From the NCBI GenBank assembly GCA_017470085.1, contig JAFUFE010000070.1, positions 1 through 37,875 on the forward strand: 37,875 nt of DNA, read 5' to 3'. The stretch comes from Treponema sp. (GTDB lineage: Bacteria > Spirochaetota > Spirochaetia > Treponematales > Treponemataceae). The translations under genes and the position numbers were made by a program. Positions 16,378 through 25,411 of the stretch are shown here, in pieces. Under the pieces are notes generated by a model. The model searched no databases. It saw only the letters and a list, made by a program, of their open reading frames with translations, and was not told the origin of the DNA. Positions within the stretch are counted from its first letter, which is position 1. Every line of letters starts with the position of its first letter.

Positions 16378-16406
16378 TTGCTCCTCTATATCATTTGCTA
16401 TAGAAT
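16378..16406 (+). promoter_or_regulatory. promoter of the XPB helicase gene, leaderless type
   Basis: TTGCTC (16378-16383), 17-nt spacer, TAGAAT (16401-16406), also readable as TGC-TATAGA. The -10 ends eight nt before ATG 16415 and no ribosome binding site fits between. Confidence 0.6.
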
Positions 16407-16414
16407 GACTTGTT

Positions 16415-18187
16415 ATGCACAGTGACAATCCGCTTATCGTACAGAGCGACCGTTCTCTTTTGCTCGACGTGCACGCCCCAAATGCCGCAGACTGTGCCGC
16501 AGCGCTGATCCCATTCGCAGAGCTTGAAAAATCTCCTGAACACTTGCACACGTATCGACTGACCGCGCTTTCACTGTGGAATGCCGCAAGCGCGGGACTT
16601 TCTGTCAGTACGGTTTTTTCGGTGTTGGAAAAATATTCACGGTACGATATCCCGCAAAACATTTCTGCATGGATAACAGAAACGGCGCGGCGGTTCGGTC
16701 AACTGCGGCTTGAAGCAGATACCTATGAAAACAAAAGCGACAAAGCAGCAGCATCGATTGAATACGTATATCTGATTGCAGAAAATGAGACACTGTACAA
16801 AGAGATTGCGGCACTGCCTGCCGTTTCAAAACTGGTGGCGCCGTGTCTACTTCCCACAGCGCGTTTCGCATTTAAACTGCCGCTTACAGATCGTGGCATT
16901 ATAAAACAACACCTTATCACCGCAGGATGGCCGGTTAAAGACAATATCCCGCTTTCCGATGGGGAGCCCCTTGATATTTCAATACGCACAAAGACAGTCG
17001 CCGGTATGCCGATTATCATCCGTGATTATCAAAAAGCAGCAGCAGCGGCACTCATCGGGAACAAGGCGCCGGGCACCGGGTTTGGAACGATTGTGCTTCC
17101 CTGCGGTTCCGGAAAGACAATCGTCGGTATACAGATTATGGATATGCTCAAAACGAGTACGCTCATCATTACCACGAACATCAACGCGGTGCATCAATGG
17201 ATTGCTGAGCTCATCGAAAAAACGACATTGACCGAAGACCAGATTGCAGAATACAGCGGCGCAGAAAAAAGTATCCGCGCAGTGACGATTGCGACGTACC
17301 AAATTCTAACGTGGCGACCAGAAAGAGAGGGGCCATATCCGCACTTTACGCTGTTCAGAACGCGAGCATGGGGACTGATTATTTATGATGAAGTGCATCT
17401 GCTTCCCGCGCCCGTGTTTCGTGTAGTTGCCGAACTGCAATCGGTGCGACGCGTCGGTCTAACGGCAACGCTTGTTCGCGAAGACGGCCATGAGGACTAT
17501 GTGTTCAGTTTAGTCGGCCCCAAACGATACGATGTTCCCTGGAAAGAGCTCGAACACGCCGGATGGATTGCACACGCAGAATGCATAGAGGTGCGTCTCG
17601 ATTTACCGGAATCTGATGATATACGTTACGCAGTTGCCGGTGTGCGGGAACGACACCGTATTGCAAGTGAAAACGCGCACAAAGAAGCGATCGTACAGGA
17701 AATCGTGCGTCGTGCTCCCGATGACAAAATCATCATTATTGGACATTATGTACGCCAGCTTGACACGTTGGCACGCGCTTTGCATGCACCGCTCATAACG
17801 GGGAAAACAGCTGTTCAAGAACGCGATGCTGTATACGCGCGCTTTCGTCACGGCGACATACACCTGTTGGTCGTTTCAAAAGTGGCAAACTTTGCAATCG
17901 ATTTACCAGATGCATCTTTGGCAATTCAAGTATCCGGCACGTTCGGCAGTCGGCAGGAAGAAGCGCAACGGCTCGGTCGTATTCTCCGTCCCAAAGAGCG
18001 GCCAGCACGTTTTTTTACGCTCGTCACGCGGAATACCGTTGAAGAAGAATTTTCAAACAACCGCCAAAAGTTCCTTGCAGAACAAGGATACGCATACCGC
18101 ATTGTTCGCTACACGGATGCATCGTCGTTAGATGAAGTATTCATTCCCGGTAGTACAGCACCACAAAACTGCACGGCAGCATCATAA
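16415..18187 (+). CDS. XPB/Rad25-type DNA repair helicase
   Basis: This 590-residue superfamily 2 helicase carries an N-terminal accessory region (1-200), RDYQ (203-206), Walker A LPCGSGKT (228-235), Walker B DEVH (325-328), TATLVREDG containing the XPB-specific RED motif, and the C-terminal helicase block EEAQRLGRILRP. XPB opens or translocates on DNA; bacterial homologues are thought to act in repair, and orthologues are annotated as repair helicases in Treponema. The start has a promoter eight nt upstream and no ribosome binding site. The next gene, a Helicase_C_3-type partner, starts five nt after the stop, implying a two-gene operon and a working complex. Confidence 0.92.
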   Translation: MHSDNPLIVQSDRSLLLDVHAPNAADCAAALIPFAELEKSPEHLHTYRLTALSLWNAASAGLSVSTVFSVLEKYSRYDIPQNISAWITETARRFGQLRLEADTYENKSDKAAASIEYVYLIAENETLYKEIAALPAVSKLVAPCLLPTARFAFKLPLTDRGIIKQHLITAGWPVKDNIPLSDGEPLDISIRTKTVAGMPIIIRDYQKAAAAALIGNKAPGTGFGTIVLPCGSGKTIVGIQIMDMLKTSTLIITTNINAVHQWIAELIEKTTLTEDQIAEYSGAEKSIRAVTIATYQILTWRPEREGPYPHFTLFRTRAWGLIIYDEVHLLPAPVFRVVAELQSVRRVGLTATLVREDGHEDYVFSLVGPKRYDVPWKELEHAGWIAHAECIEVRLDLPESDDIRYAVAGVRERHRIASENAHKEAIVQEIVRRAPDDKIIIIGHYVRQLDTLARALHAPLITGKTAVQERDAVYARFRHGDIHLLVVSKVANFAIDLPDASLAIQVSGTFGSRQEEAQRLGRILRPKERPARFFTLVTRNTVEEEFSNNRQKFLAEQGYAYRIVRYTDASSLDEVFIPGSTAPQNCTAAS

Positions 18188-18192
18188 AGCAT

Positions 18193-20342
18193 ATGTCGTC
18201 TCCAGTCCGGCAAACAGCAAAAGAAAGTACTCTATGGCGAGAAAATCTCGAAGCGCTTCCGAATGAAATATTTTTACACCTTATGCAGCTGTATCTGCAC
18301 GAAATTAAAACACCGTACAATAAATCTCGCCTGATTGAGCAGTTACAAGGATTCTTGCAGCAACCGAACAATCAAAAAATATTGCTGCGCTTATCGATGA
18401 ATGCGATCAAAAGATAATCACGGCACTAGTACATATTCCTGATATGACCGCTGAACAAATTGTAGAACTTTTTTCTGACGAATTCACCGAACAGGAAACA
18501 GCCGGACGGATTGACAATCTACAGGAACGATTGATTCTCTACACTGATTGTATTTCACACGCGCCACACCGGATATTGAAAATCAATCCCGTGCTGACGG
18601 ACGTAGTCATTCCTTTTGTATCAGTTGACGCGCTTTTACCGATTCCAACAGAACGCACCATTCCTGATGTACAAGCAGCTACTTTGACGCCAGAATTGAT
18701 CGCTGCGTTTTTAACGTACGTTGCACATCATCCTGATCTCTGCAAAGCGGATGGCACATTCAAAAAAAATGATTGCGCTCGACTTGCAAAAATATTTCCC
18801 GGCAAAGCGGACTGTCTCCAGCAGCTGCTGACAGCACTTATCAATCTATCAGTGCTCCAACACCAAAATAAAAAAATCACCATTGATAGTGCACAACTAA
18901 TGGCATTTGCTGAACTGCCATTTGAAGCGTGCGCTGCATATTTGTGCGTAGCTGCAGCGGGCAACTTTAGCCGTTCCCTGCTTCAAGAATACGCGGAACT
19001 TTTTCGTGCTGTCATACAGGCGATACCTCCGGAAGGATATTCGCGCACCACGCTGTTACGACTTTCGTATATGATATACACTGCACAGGATAGCGGCTTT
19101 CATTCGTTCCAGCACGAACAGTTTCGCATGGTATCTACCGCAACTTATACGAACGCGCTTTCCCAAACAGAGCAATGTACTGCCGCGCACATGATACGCA
19201 ATACGGAAATAGTGCGCATCATGTTTGACCGCATCATCGATACAGCGTCAGATTTTGGCGTGCTCATCCCGTGGAGATTATCCACACACAAAAAAAATGA
19301 CAAAGTATTATTTTTTTCTGCACCACTTCCCACCGGCACAACAAAAATAGCACGTAAAAAAGCAATTACGCTCACCGGATTTTCGGTTACGATTTTTTCG
19401 GGACTTTCGCTTTCCGAACTGCGGAAACTGGTGCCATTTTTGTCAATCACACAGTACGATACCGCACCGACGTTTGAAATTACCCGCCAGTCGGTAGCGT
19501 ATGCCTGTGACTGTGGTTATGACAGTACAAAAATCGGTAACCTGCTTGCGCGCTATTCGTCACATGTTGTCCCGCAAAATATGTATGTCACCATAGAAGA
19601 CTGGGAACGTGCGCACAACGCAACAGCGCTCTACAAAGGATATGTACTTTGCCTTGACAAAAAAAATGCACATATATTTGAGCATAATCCTCATGCCGCA
19701 CAGAGCATCATCAAAAAATTAGCCCCCGGCATATATGTATTACAGTGCACCACTGATCACGATGCAGCAGCCGTGCTCCGTGCGGCAGGTCTGCCAGCAA
19801 TACAGAGTAAAGATACGACCGTCGCACCGAAAACTGCGCTACCGTTTCTTCCGCTGAAAAACATACCTGTTGCGTTTTCGGCGACATCAGAAAAAACAGA
19901 TACGACAGCGCCGATACACATCGAAAAAAAATATACGGATGCTGTGCCGCTCATTAAAAAACTGTACGCCGCTTTGAACGCACTCCCGCTCTCTCCGCAA
20001 AAACGCACGGCGTTGCGGCATCGCATTGAACGGCGCGTTATCTTGTCACCGGAACAATTATCGGAAAACGCCGTGCCGGATACATTACCTGAAGCACACG
20101 GTGTTGATTTTGCCGGTAAACTGCATCTACTTGAAAATGCGCTCCGTACAAGAACGGCTGTCATCATCACACTGCCGGACACGTCTCTCTCTGGCCGGTC
20201 CACGCGCTACACCGGAACGCCGCTCGTCATACACAAAAAACAGGAAAATCCATCGGTGGTGATACGCCTTAATAAAACGCATGAATGCCGCGAATTTTTC
20301 ATTGCACAGCTGTCAAGTGTTCAGTGGGACACATCGCTTTAA
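18193..20342 (+). pseudogene. Helicase_C_3-type partner of XPB, disrupted by an apparent -1 frameshift
   Basis: Two adjacent frames read as one protein of about 716 residues. Frame one (18193 on) gives ...SRLIEQLQGFLQQPNNQK, then drifts into nonsense and stops at 18417. The second frame, open upstream of its first ATG at 18444, gives KNIAALIDECDQK...MTAEQIVELF. They join by a -1 shift at the A6 run 18374-18379, as if one A is missing. The C-terminal part contains a VPQNMYVTIEDWERAH segment like the xPQNVxxxxxDW motif of Helicase_C_3 proteins that accompany bacterial XPB. ATG 18444 has no ribosome binding site, so a separate start is unlikely. Slippage, a real mutation and a sequence error are all possible. 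Confidence 0.7.
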
Positions 20343-20404
20343 GTTCTTGAAACACCGCAGCAGTAGAACCCCGCACGGCAAAGTATTTTCTCCGCTTGCT
20401 TATA

Positions 20405-21328
20405 TTATATTTCTCGCGCAGGTCGTATACTGTTTGAGCTGCCTTCACGCAAAAGCGAAAAGAAATTGACAAAAATAAAAAAGCTACAGACGATGAGTGC
20501 GAGTATGATGCCTTTCACCAATTCATGCTGTAATTCTGGAAGCAACATGACTTCTAAAGCGACACGAAACGCCACTGTGTGATATTGGCTATAGATCTCT
20601 TTTAAGACACTCACAAAATATGATGCCCACATACCGAATACTGTCATGCCAACTGTGACCGCAGGAATGATGACGGCGGCACGTTTTGTCATCCTGCCTT
20701 TAAATACTTTATAACCTTTCAGTGCAAGTGCGGAATAGAGCACCGCGCTCACTGCCGCAACCATATCTAAAAAAATAAAAAGCAGCGCCGTTACGGCAAC
20801 ACCGGGCAGTGCGAATAAAACTGCGCCAAGCGCACCAGCAAGGTAATGATTCCCCGCTGCATCATCTTGTTCGCGCTGGTACGACAGCTCATCCTGCTTG
20901 CGCCTATAGCAATCCAGACACAAAAGGGATTCTGCCACACCAGTCGTATACAGTTGTACAGCTGAATGAAGACCACACGATTCGCAATGGATGAGGGCAG
21001 TTGGATTTTTTTCATACGCATAATCAGTAAGCGCAGCCATCAACGCTACAATTTTTTTTAAGGAATACGGTAAAAAGATTTCTCTAAAAGTTATCGTAAG
21101 CATAGTGTGTTGCCACGTGCAGATTTTTGCCGTTACTCGGTGCGCCACAAGAATCTCACTGATTTTTTTGTCGTTCTGCATATCTTCTGCAAAAGTAATT
21201 TCCAAAGATTTAAATCCAATGCCATCGCATATCTTTACAAAAGAATTTTTAACCGTACCGACAATTTTGTTGTCCGTGCGTTTAAAGTGCAATTTTTTCC
21301 CTAACTGTTTAATTCTTGGATATAGCAT
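20405..21328 (-). CDS. uncharacterised membrane protein with a zinc-ribbon motif
   Basis: I do not recognise this 307-residue family. Residues 1-110 are soluble with no signal peptide. CESC (115-118) and CLDC (137-140) form a probable four-Cys zinc ribbon with a 22-residue loop. Four hydrophobic segments follow at about 163-183, 185-205, 217-237 and 272-292, then a short charged tail. The layout resembles a cytoplasmic metal-binding sensor attached to a membrane anchor. ATG 21328 has AGGAGGA a few nt upstream, and a TTGACA-17-TATTGT promoter lies about 160 nt further up. It is convergent with the helicase-partner gene. Confidence 0.7.
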   Translation of the reverse strand: MLYPRIKQLGKKLHFKRTDNKIVGTVKNSFVKICDGIGFKSLEITFAEDMQNDKKISEILVAHRVTAKICTWQHTMLTITFREIFLPYSLKKIVALMAALTDYAYEKNPTALIHCESCGLHSAVQLYTTGVAESLLCLDCYRRKQDELSYQREQDDAAGNHYLAGALGAVLFALPGVAVTALLFIFLDMVAAVSAVLYSALALKGYKVFKGRMTKRAAVIIPAVTVGMTVFGMWASYFVSVLKEIYSQYHTVAFRVALEVMLLPELQHELVKGIILALIVCSFFIFVNFFSLLREGSSNSIRPAREI

Positions 21329-21485
21329 TCTCTCCTCCTGACAAGGCCGACAGCTACAGTGTGCGCACCCCTCTGCACAGACAACACATACATTTGTTTT
21401 TTAGGTATTCACCTGAAGATGCACCTTGAAATAGATAGCATATAAACAGCTACTATTTTGCCGCGTATACAGCAAAACATATAAA

Positions 21486-21514
21486 ACAATACTGGGGAAT
21501 AATTACCCTGTCAA
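21486..21514 (-). promoter_or_regulatory. promoter of the zinc-ribbon membrane protein
   Basis: TTGACA (21509-21514), 17-nt spacer, TATTGT (21486-21491). It leaves an untranslated leader of about 150 nt in which I see no clear structure. Confidence 0.45.
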
Positions 21515-21724
21515 CGAATACATGTTTATTCAAATGAATATTATATAAATATAACGTACCGCTCAATCTGCACGGCAACACGTTAATGAATAACACTGCG
21601 TACGACTATTGGGATATATACTTTCTGCACGAATTACCAATCTTGCCACAGAACAGCGGAACAGGTGTCTGCTACACGAATCACAATGGTTCAGCAGCAA
21701 TGTACCGATTGCCTTTTCTGTATT

Positions 21725-22573
21725 TTAATAATACAGAATACCATAATCACCGATGGCTTGAAACCCGCACACAGCGTAGAGCTGCTGAGCGGCATAATTA
21801 CTTTTGTTTACAAACAATACCGGTGATTTTGTATGCTGCATACAGTCCGCCAGCAGCTGCATCATAAGTACCGTCGCATACTGCTTGCGCCGCGCTGTAG
21901 GAATTGTATATATGCCGCCAATCTGCACGGTGTTCATCCCTTCCGCATGGATTCCGCCTTTCGCAACAGGCATACCGGAATTATCGGTTACCATATAAAT
22001 CCGCCGTGTTTTCAACAGACTCACAAACTCAGTACGCGCCGCTGTCGCATTATATGTTCTACAGACTGGAATCACTTCTTCTTTGAGATATGCCTCCTGC
22101 AACGGGAAAAGCATTTTATAATCTTCTATTGCGGCCCGCTGCACTCTGGCAGTCATCGGTATGTCAACAGGCACAAGCGTTGTAGATGTACGCATCATCA
22201 ACTGATAGGCGTTAGTATGTAACGGCATCTTTCCCAGCGCAGAAAGCGCTTTGATAAACAGCACGTTTCCTGCTGCTTCACCGTGTATGCAGACAATCTT
22301 TTTTTGCAACAAAAATTGCTCAAGCGCGTCTTGCAGATCTTGTAAAAGCGAATTATCCATTGTACCGGAACTGGCACACGGTATGCAGTGCAGAATAGTA
22401 AGTCCTGCCGCTATAACAGCACAGCAGTGCCCGTCCGCTACAGCAATATACAGCGACCGTACACGGCGCCGTATCATATCAGCCAAAACGACACAACGAG
22501 TTTCATACGGAGCGATGAATTGTGCTGCAAAACGGAAATGCAGCTCTGTGGTTATCGGAATAAATGCAATCAC
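21725..22573 (-). CDS. GNAT family acetyltransferase, two-part
   Basis: This 282-residue protein has a C-terminal GNAT half: GIHAEGMNTVQIGGIYTIPTARRKQYATVL holds the core strand and acetyl-CoA-binding turn, and LFVNKSNYAAQQLYAVCGFQ the final motif. The N-terminal half is a degenerate GNAT-like or family-specific domain. The substrate is unknown. The first codon is GTG at 22573, 39 nt after the PFL gene, so both are probably co-transcribed; the ribosome binding site is poor (AGGT 12 nt away), so the exact start is uncertain. Treponema genomes carry comparable long GNAT proteins. Confidence 0.75.
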   Translation of the reverse strand: MIAFIPITTELHFRFAAQFIAPYETRCVVLADMIRRRVRSLYIAVADGHCCAVIAAGLTILHCIPCASSGTMDNSLLQDLQDALEQFLLQKKIVCIHGEAAGNVLFIKALSALGKMPLHTNAYQLMMRTSTTLVPVDIPMTARVQRAAIEDYKMLFPLQEAYLKEEVIPVCRTYNATAARTEFVSLLKTRRIYMVTDNSGMPVAKGGIHAEGMNTVQIGGIYTIPTARRKQYATVLMMQLLADCMQHTKSPVLFVNKSNYAAQQLYAVCGFQAIGDYGILYY

Positions 22574-22612
22574 AGCATCGCTTACCTACAGGTACCTATG
22601 CGGAAGCACACG

Positions 22613-23974
22613 CTAATTCCGAAAACTGTGAATCGGCGCTGGAATACGTCCGCCGCGGTTGATAAAGTCTGCACAACTAAAACTGTTTACCGCCATAACA
22701 GGAGCCGTTCCCAACAATCCGCCGAACGTTACCCATTCTCCAACACCTTTGCCCGGCACGGGAATCAGCCGCACCGCAGTTGTCTTGTTGTTGACCATAC
22801 CGATAGCAAGTTCATCTGCGATGATGCCGCTGAGCGTTGTAGCAGGCGTATCACCGGGAACAGCTATCATGTCAAGCCCCACCGAACAGACAGTCGTCAT
22901 CGCTTCAAGCTTTTCAAGTGTCAACGCGCCTTTTTCCGCCGCCTGTATCATACCTTCATCTTCCGAGACAGGAATGAATGCGCCGGAAAGGCCTCCCACG
23001 CGAGTGCTTGCCATAACGCCACCTTTTTTTACCATATCGGTAAGCATCGCAAGCGCGGCTGTCGTCCCCGGCGCACCACAAGATTCAAGCCCGCATTCTT
23101 CCAGAATACGCGCTACGGAATCTCCCACCGCCGGTGTCGGTGCAAGCGACAGATCAAGTATGCCGAACTCTACTCCGAGCTGTTTTGCCGCTTCGGTTCC
23201 TACCAGTTGTCCCATGCGCGCCACTTTAAATGCCATGCGTTTAATCCCGTCGGCCAACACATCGAGCGGCTGCCCTCGGTGCTCCTGCGCCGCCGCCAGA
23301 ATAACGCCTGGGCCGCTCACCCCCACGCTCAACACGGCTTCTCCTTCGCCCGGGCCGTGAAAGGCGCCCGCCATAAAAGGATTATCTTCAGGCGCATTAC
23401 AGAACACAACGAGCTTTGCACAGCCCAGACCGTCGCGCGCTTTTGTTCGCTCCGCCGTCTGCAAAATGGTTTCCCCCATAAGCTTAACCGCGTCCATGTT
23501 GATGCCGGATTTCGTCGTCCCCAGATTGACCGATGCGCAGACGCGTTCCGTTTTTGCCAGTGCGTCCGGAATAGAATCGATCAAAATGCGATCACCGGGC
23601 GTCATGCCTTTATGCACCAGCGCAGAAAATCCACCGATAAAATCAACGTTCAGCTCTTTCGCAATCGCGTCAAGCGTTTCTGCCCACGGTACGTACGAAT
23701 CTTCACCGCTCGGTTCTGCAACAAGCGAAATCGGCGTTACCGCAATGCGTTTGTTGATAATCGGCACGCCGAACTCCGTTTCAATGGCGCATCCAACCTG
23801 CACCAACTTTCCGGCGTACCGCATGATTTTATCGTACAGGCGCGTGCGGCTTTTTTTGCCGTCTTCGCATGCGCAGTCGCGCAAAGAAATGCCCAACGTA
23901 ATCGCGCGAATATCGAGCTTCTGCCGGAGAAACATGTTGACTGTTTCCTGAATTTCAACGGGAGAAAAAATCAT
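22613..23974 (-). CDS. PFL family protein (UPF0210)
   Basis: This 453-residue protein matches the UPF0210/PFL family: [15 protein letters not shown] near the N-terminus, [64 protein letters not shown] and [15 protein letters not shown]. Members are cytosolic, related to pyruvate-formate-lyase-like folds, and of unknown activity. ATG 23974 fits the family N-terminus (short [13 protein letters not shown] lead). A TATACT box lies seven nt upstream and no Shine-Dalgarno sequence exists, so it is another leaderless candidate. An in-frame TTG at 23998 is less likely. Confidence 0.9.
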   Translation of the reverse strand: MIFSPVEIQETVNMFLRQKLDIRAITLGISLRDCACEDGKKSRTRLYDKIMRYAGKLVQVGCAIETEFGVPIINKRIAVTPISLVAEPSGEDSYVPWAETLDAIAKELNVDFIGGFSALVHKGMTPGDRILIDSIPDALAKTERVCASVNLGTTKSGINMDAVKLMGETILQTAERTKARDGLGCAKLVVFCNAPEDNPFMAGAFHGPGEGEAVLSVGVSGPGVILAAAQEHRGQPLDVLADGIKRMAFKVARMGQLVGTEAAKQLGVEFGILDLSLAPTPAVGDSVARILEECGLESCGAPGTTAALAMLTDMVKKGGVMASTRVGGLSGAFIPVSEDEGMIQAAEKGALTLEKLEAMTTVCSVGLDMIAVPGDTPATTLSGIIADELAIGMVNNKTTAVRLIPVPGKGVGEWVTFGGLLGTAPVMAVNSFSCADFINRGGRIPAPIHSFRN

Positions 23975-23981
23975 ATTATTC

Positions 23982-23987
23982 AGTATA
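23982..23987 (-). promoter_or_regulatory. -10 box of the PFL gene, leaderless type
   Basis: TATACT, seven nt before ATG 23974. No clear -35 at 16-18 nt. Confidence 0.4.
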
Positions 23988-24082
23988 ACCGATTGCAAAA
24001 AGAATAGCTATACGACAACACGATGGACGAATACAAAAAACAAACATCGCATGCGCAAAACTCATCGTACATGTCGCCCGTA

Positions 24083-24266
24083 CCCCCCCCGCACATAATC
24101 TATAAGACAACAATTTTTTTAAGACCACATCGATTCTAAAAGCCGCCCTTACACACTTCGCGTGTCGCTCATCGTCCTCGTCGTGATGCCCTTTCCTGAA
24201 GCCTAGCGAATACTGATTTTCTTACGGGCATCACGACTGCGGTCGACTGACGGTGTTTCAGGGCGG
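24083..24266. repeat. C8 tract and nested inverted repeats in an intergenic region
   Basis: A run of eight C (24083-24090) is followed by a nested structure: a perfect 12-bp repeat GTCGTGATGCCC (24180-24191) / GGGCATCACGAC (24226-24237), enclosed by a CCGCCCT/AGGGCGG pair at about 24144-24266. No gene. It could be an ncRNA, an IS remnant or an operator; none can be chosen from sequence alone. Confidence 0.4.
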
Positions 24267-24331
24267 GGTATGCGCATCAGTTTTAAAGTACAGGCATATG
24301 CCATCGTCGGCACAGTGCACCACGCTGCTGA

Positions 24332-24361
24332 TTGACAGATAGAAACGATTCGTTTTATACT
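24332..24361 (+). promoter_or_regulatory. promoter of the amino-acid ABC operon
   Basis: Perfect TTGACA (24332-24337), 18-nt spacer, TATACT (24356-24361). Transcription would begin near 24368, giving about 245 nt of leader before the binding-protein start. Confidence 0.65.
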
Positions 24362-24367
24362 TTTTGT

Positions 24368-24600
24368 ATTCGCTGTGCCAGCTTTTTCATTTGTACCCTG
24401 CCGCATCGAGTGCAGAATGTTGGTATGCCGCATGTTTGTGCGTGGCATGGTACATTTCTTTATCAACTGCCGCATGGGCGGCAGCAGCGGAACAGCGCGT
24501 TTGTGCTGTACTTATTTTTATGGGTGCAATCATCACTTCCGAGCACCTGCTGTGGAACTCCATTGCAGTTCTTTGCACGGTAGTGATAATTATTTTCAAT
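24368..24600 (+). promoter_or_regulatory. long structured leader, candidate attenuator
   Basis: Three hairpins are visible: a larger GTATGCC-based one near 24423-24451; a perfect CTGCCGC-ATGG-GCGGCAG (24467-24484); and ACAGCGC-GTTT-GTGCTGT (24492-24509), followed by a T-rich ACTTATTTTTA. The last resembles an intrinsic terminator. No riboswitch class was recognised. A hydrophobic reading frame also crosses this stretch but has no proper start. Confidence 0.4.
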
Positions 24601-24613
24601 GAGGAGAACTATC

Positions 24614-25387
24614 ATGAAAAAAACAGCAGTAGCAATCGGTATTGCGCTTGCCGCATTCAGTATGATCGGCTGTGCGCAAAAGAAAACAATTCTCGTACAA
24701 TCAATAGACGATTTGGCGGGAAAGACAATCGGCTGTCAAGCAGGCACAACGGGAGAAGCCTACATTCAGGAGAATATTCCCGATGCAACAATCCGTTCAT
24801 TCAAAAACGGCATCGACGCTGCGCTTGATTTAAAGGGCGGTGGCATTGACGCAATCATCCTCGATGAGCTGCCGGCAAAAGCAATCGTTGCTGCCAATCC
24901 GGGGCTGACCATTGTTGACGCGCAGTTTGCCGTTGAAGACTATGCGATTGCCGTTCGCAAAGGAGACGCCGCACTGTTAGCCTCCATTAATAACACAATA
25001 CAGCGGATGCGTTCAGACGGCAGCTACGAAGCGTTGGTAAACGCGTTTATGCCTATAGACGGAAATATTACTGTACCGGAAACAATCCCAACCGAGGGGG
25101 ACACCGTAGTACGCATGGGAACGAACGCGGCATTTCCTCCGTTTGAATACGTAGAAAACGCGGGTCCCATCGGCTTTGATATCACCATGAGCCAGATGAT
25201 TGCGCGAGATTACGGCAGACAGCTCGAAGTTGTGGATATGAACTTTGACGGTTTAATCGCTGCGCTCCAGTCAGGTGCGATCGATTTTATCGCATCCGGT
25301 ATGACAGCAAACGACGAACGCCGCCAGAATGTTGATTTTTCGGAACCGTATTACTCTTCAAACCAAGTGATTATCGTCAGAAAATAG
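24614..25387 (+). CDS. circularly permuted amino-acid ABC substrate-binding lipoprotein
   Basis: This 257-residue lipoprotein has GAGGAG seven nt before ATG 24614, a signal peptide with lipobox MIGC and the lipidated Cys at 20. The body is a type II amino-acid binding protein in reversed order. Residues 29-148 (SIDDLAGKTIGCQAGTTGEA to SYEALVNAFM) are the second half of GlnH/HisJ-like proteins, normally preceded by the hinge strand. After a linker (149-164), residues 165-257 (RMGTNAAFPPFEYV, GPIGFDI, GMTANDERRQNVDFSEPYY, ending at the hinge strand QVIIVRK) are the usual first half. All parts of a normal protein are present once, at normal total length. The ligand is a polar amino acid, judged from the neighbouring permease and ATPase. 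Confidence 0.9.
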   Translation: MKKTAVAIGIALAAFSMIGCAQKKTILVQSIDDLAGKTIGCQAGTTGEAYIQENIPDATIRSFKNGIDAALDLKGGGIDAIILDELPAKAIVAANPGLTIVDAQFAVEDYAIAVRKGDAALLASINNTIQRMRSDGSYEALVNAFMPIDGNITVPETIPTEGDTVVRMGTNAAFPPFEYVENAGPIGFDITMSQMIARDYGRQLEVVDMNFDGLIAALQSGAIDFIASGMTANDERRQNVDFSEPYYSSNQVIIVRK

Positions 25388-25411
25388 CCGTCAGCGGCGT
25401 GCATTCTGTAC

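Noticed and set aside
22388-24007. Plus-strand open frame of 539 codons
   Set aside because: It is antisense to the GNAT/PFL genes, is rich in Arg/His/Cys and lacks a ribosome binding site; the minus-strand genes have clear family motifs.
24364-24828. Hydrophobic frame upstream of the binding protein (VCAVLIFMGAIIT...)
   Set aside because: It starts with TTG without a ribosome binding site, overlaps hairpins and runs out of frame into the binding-protein gene.
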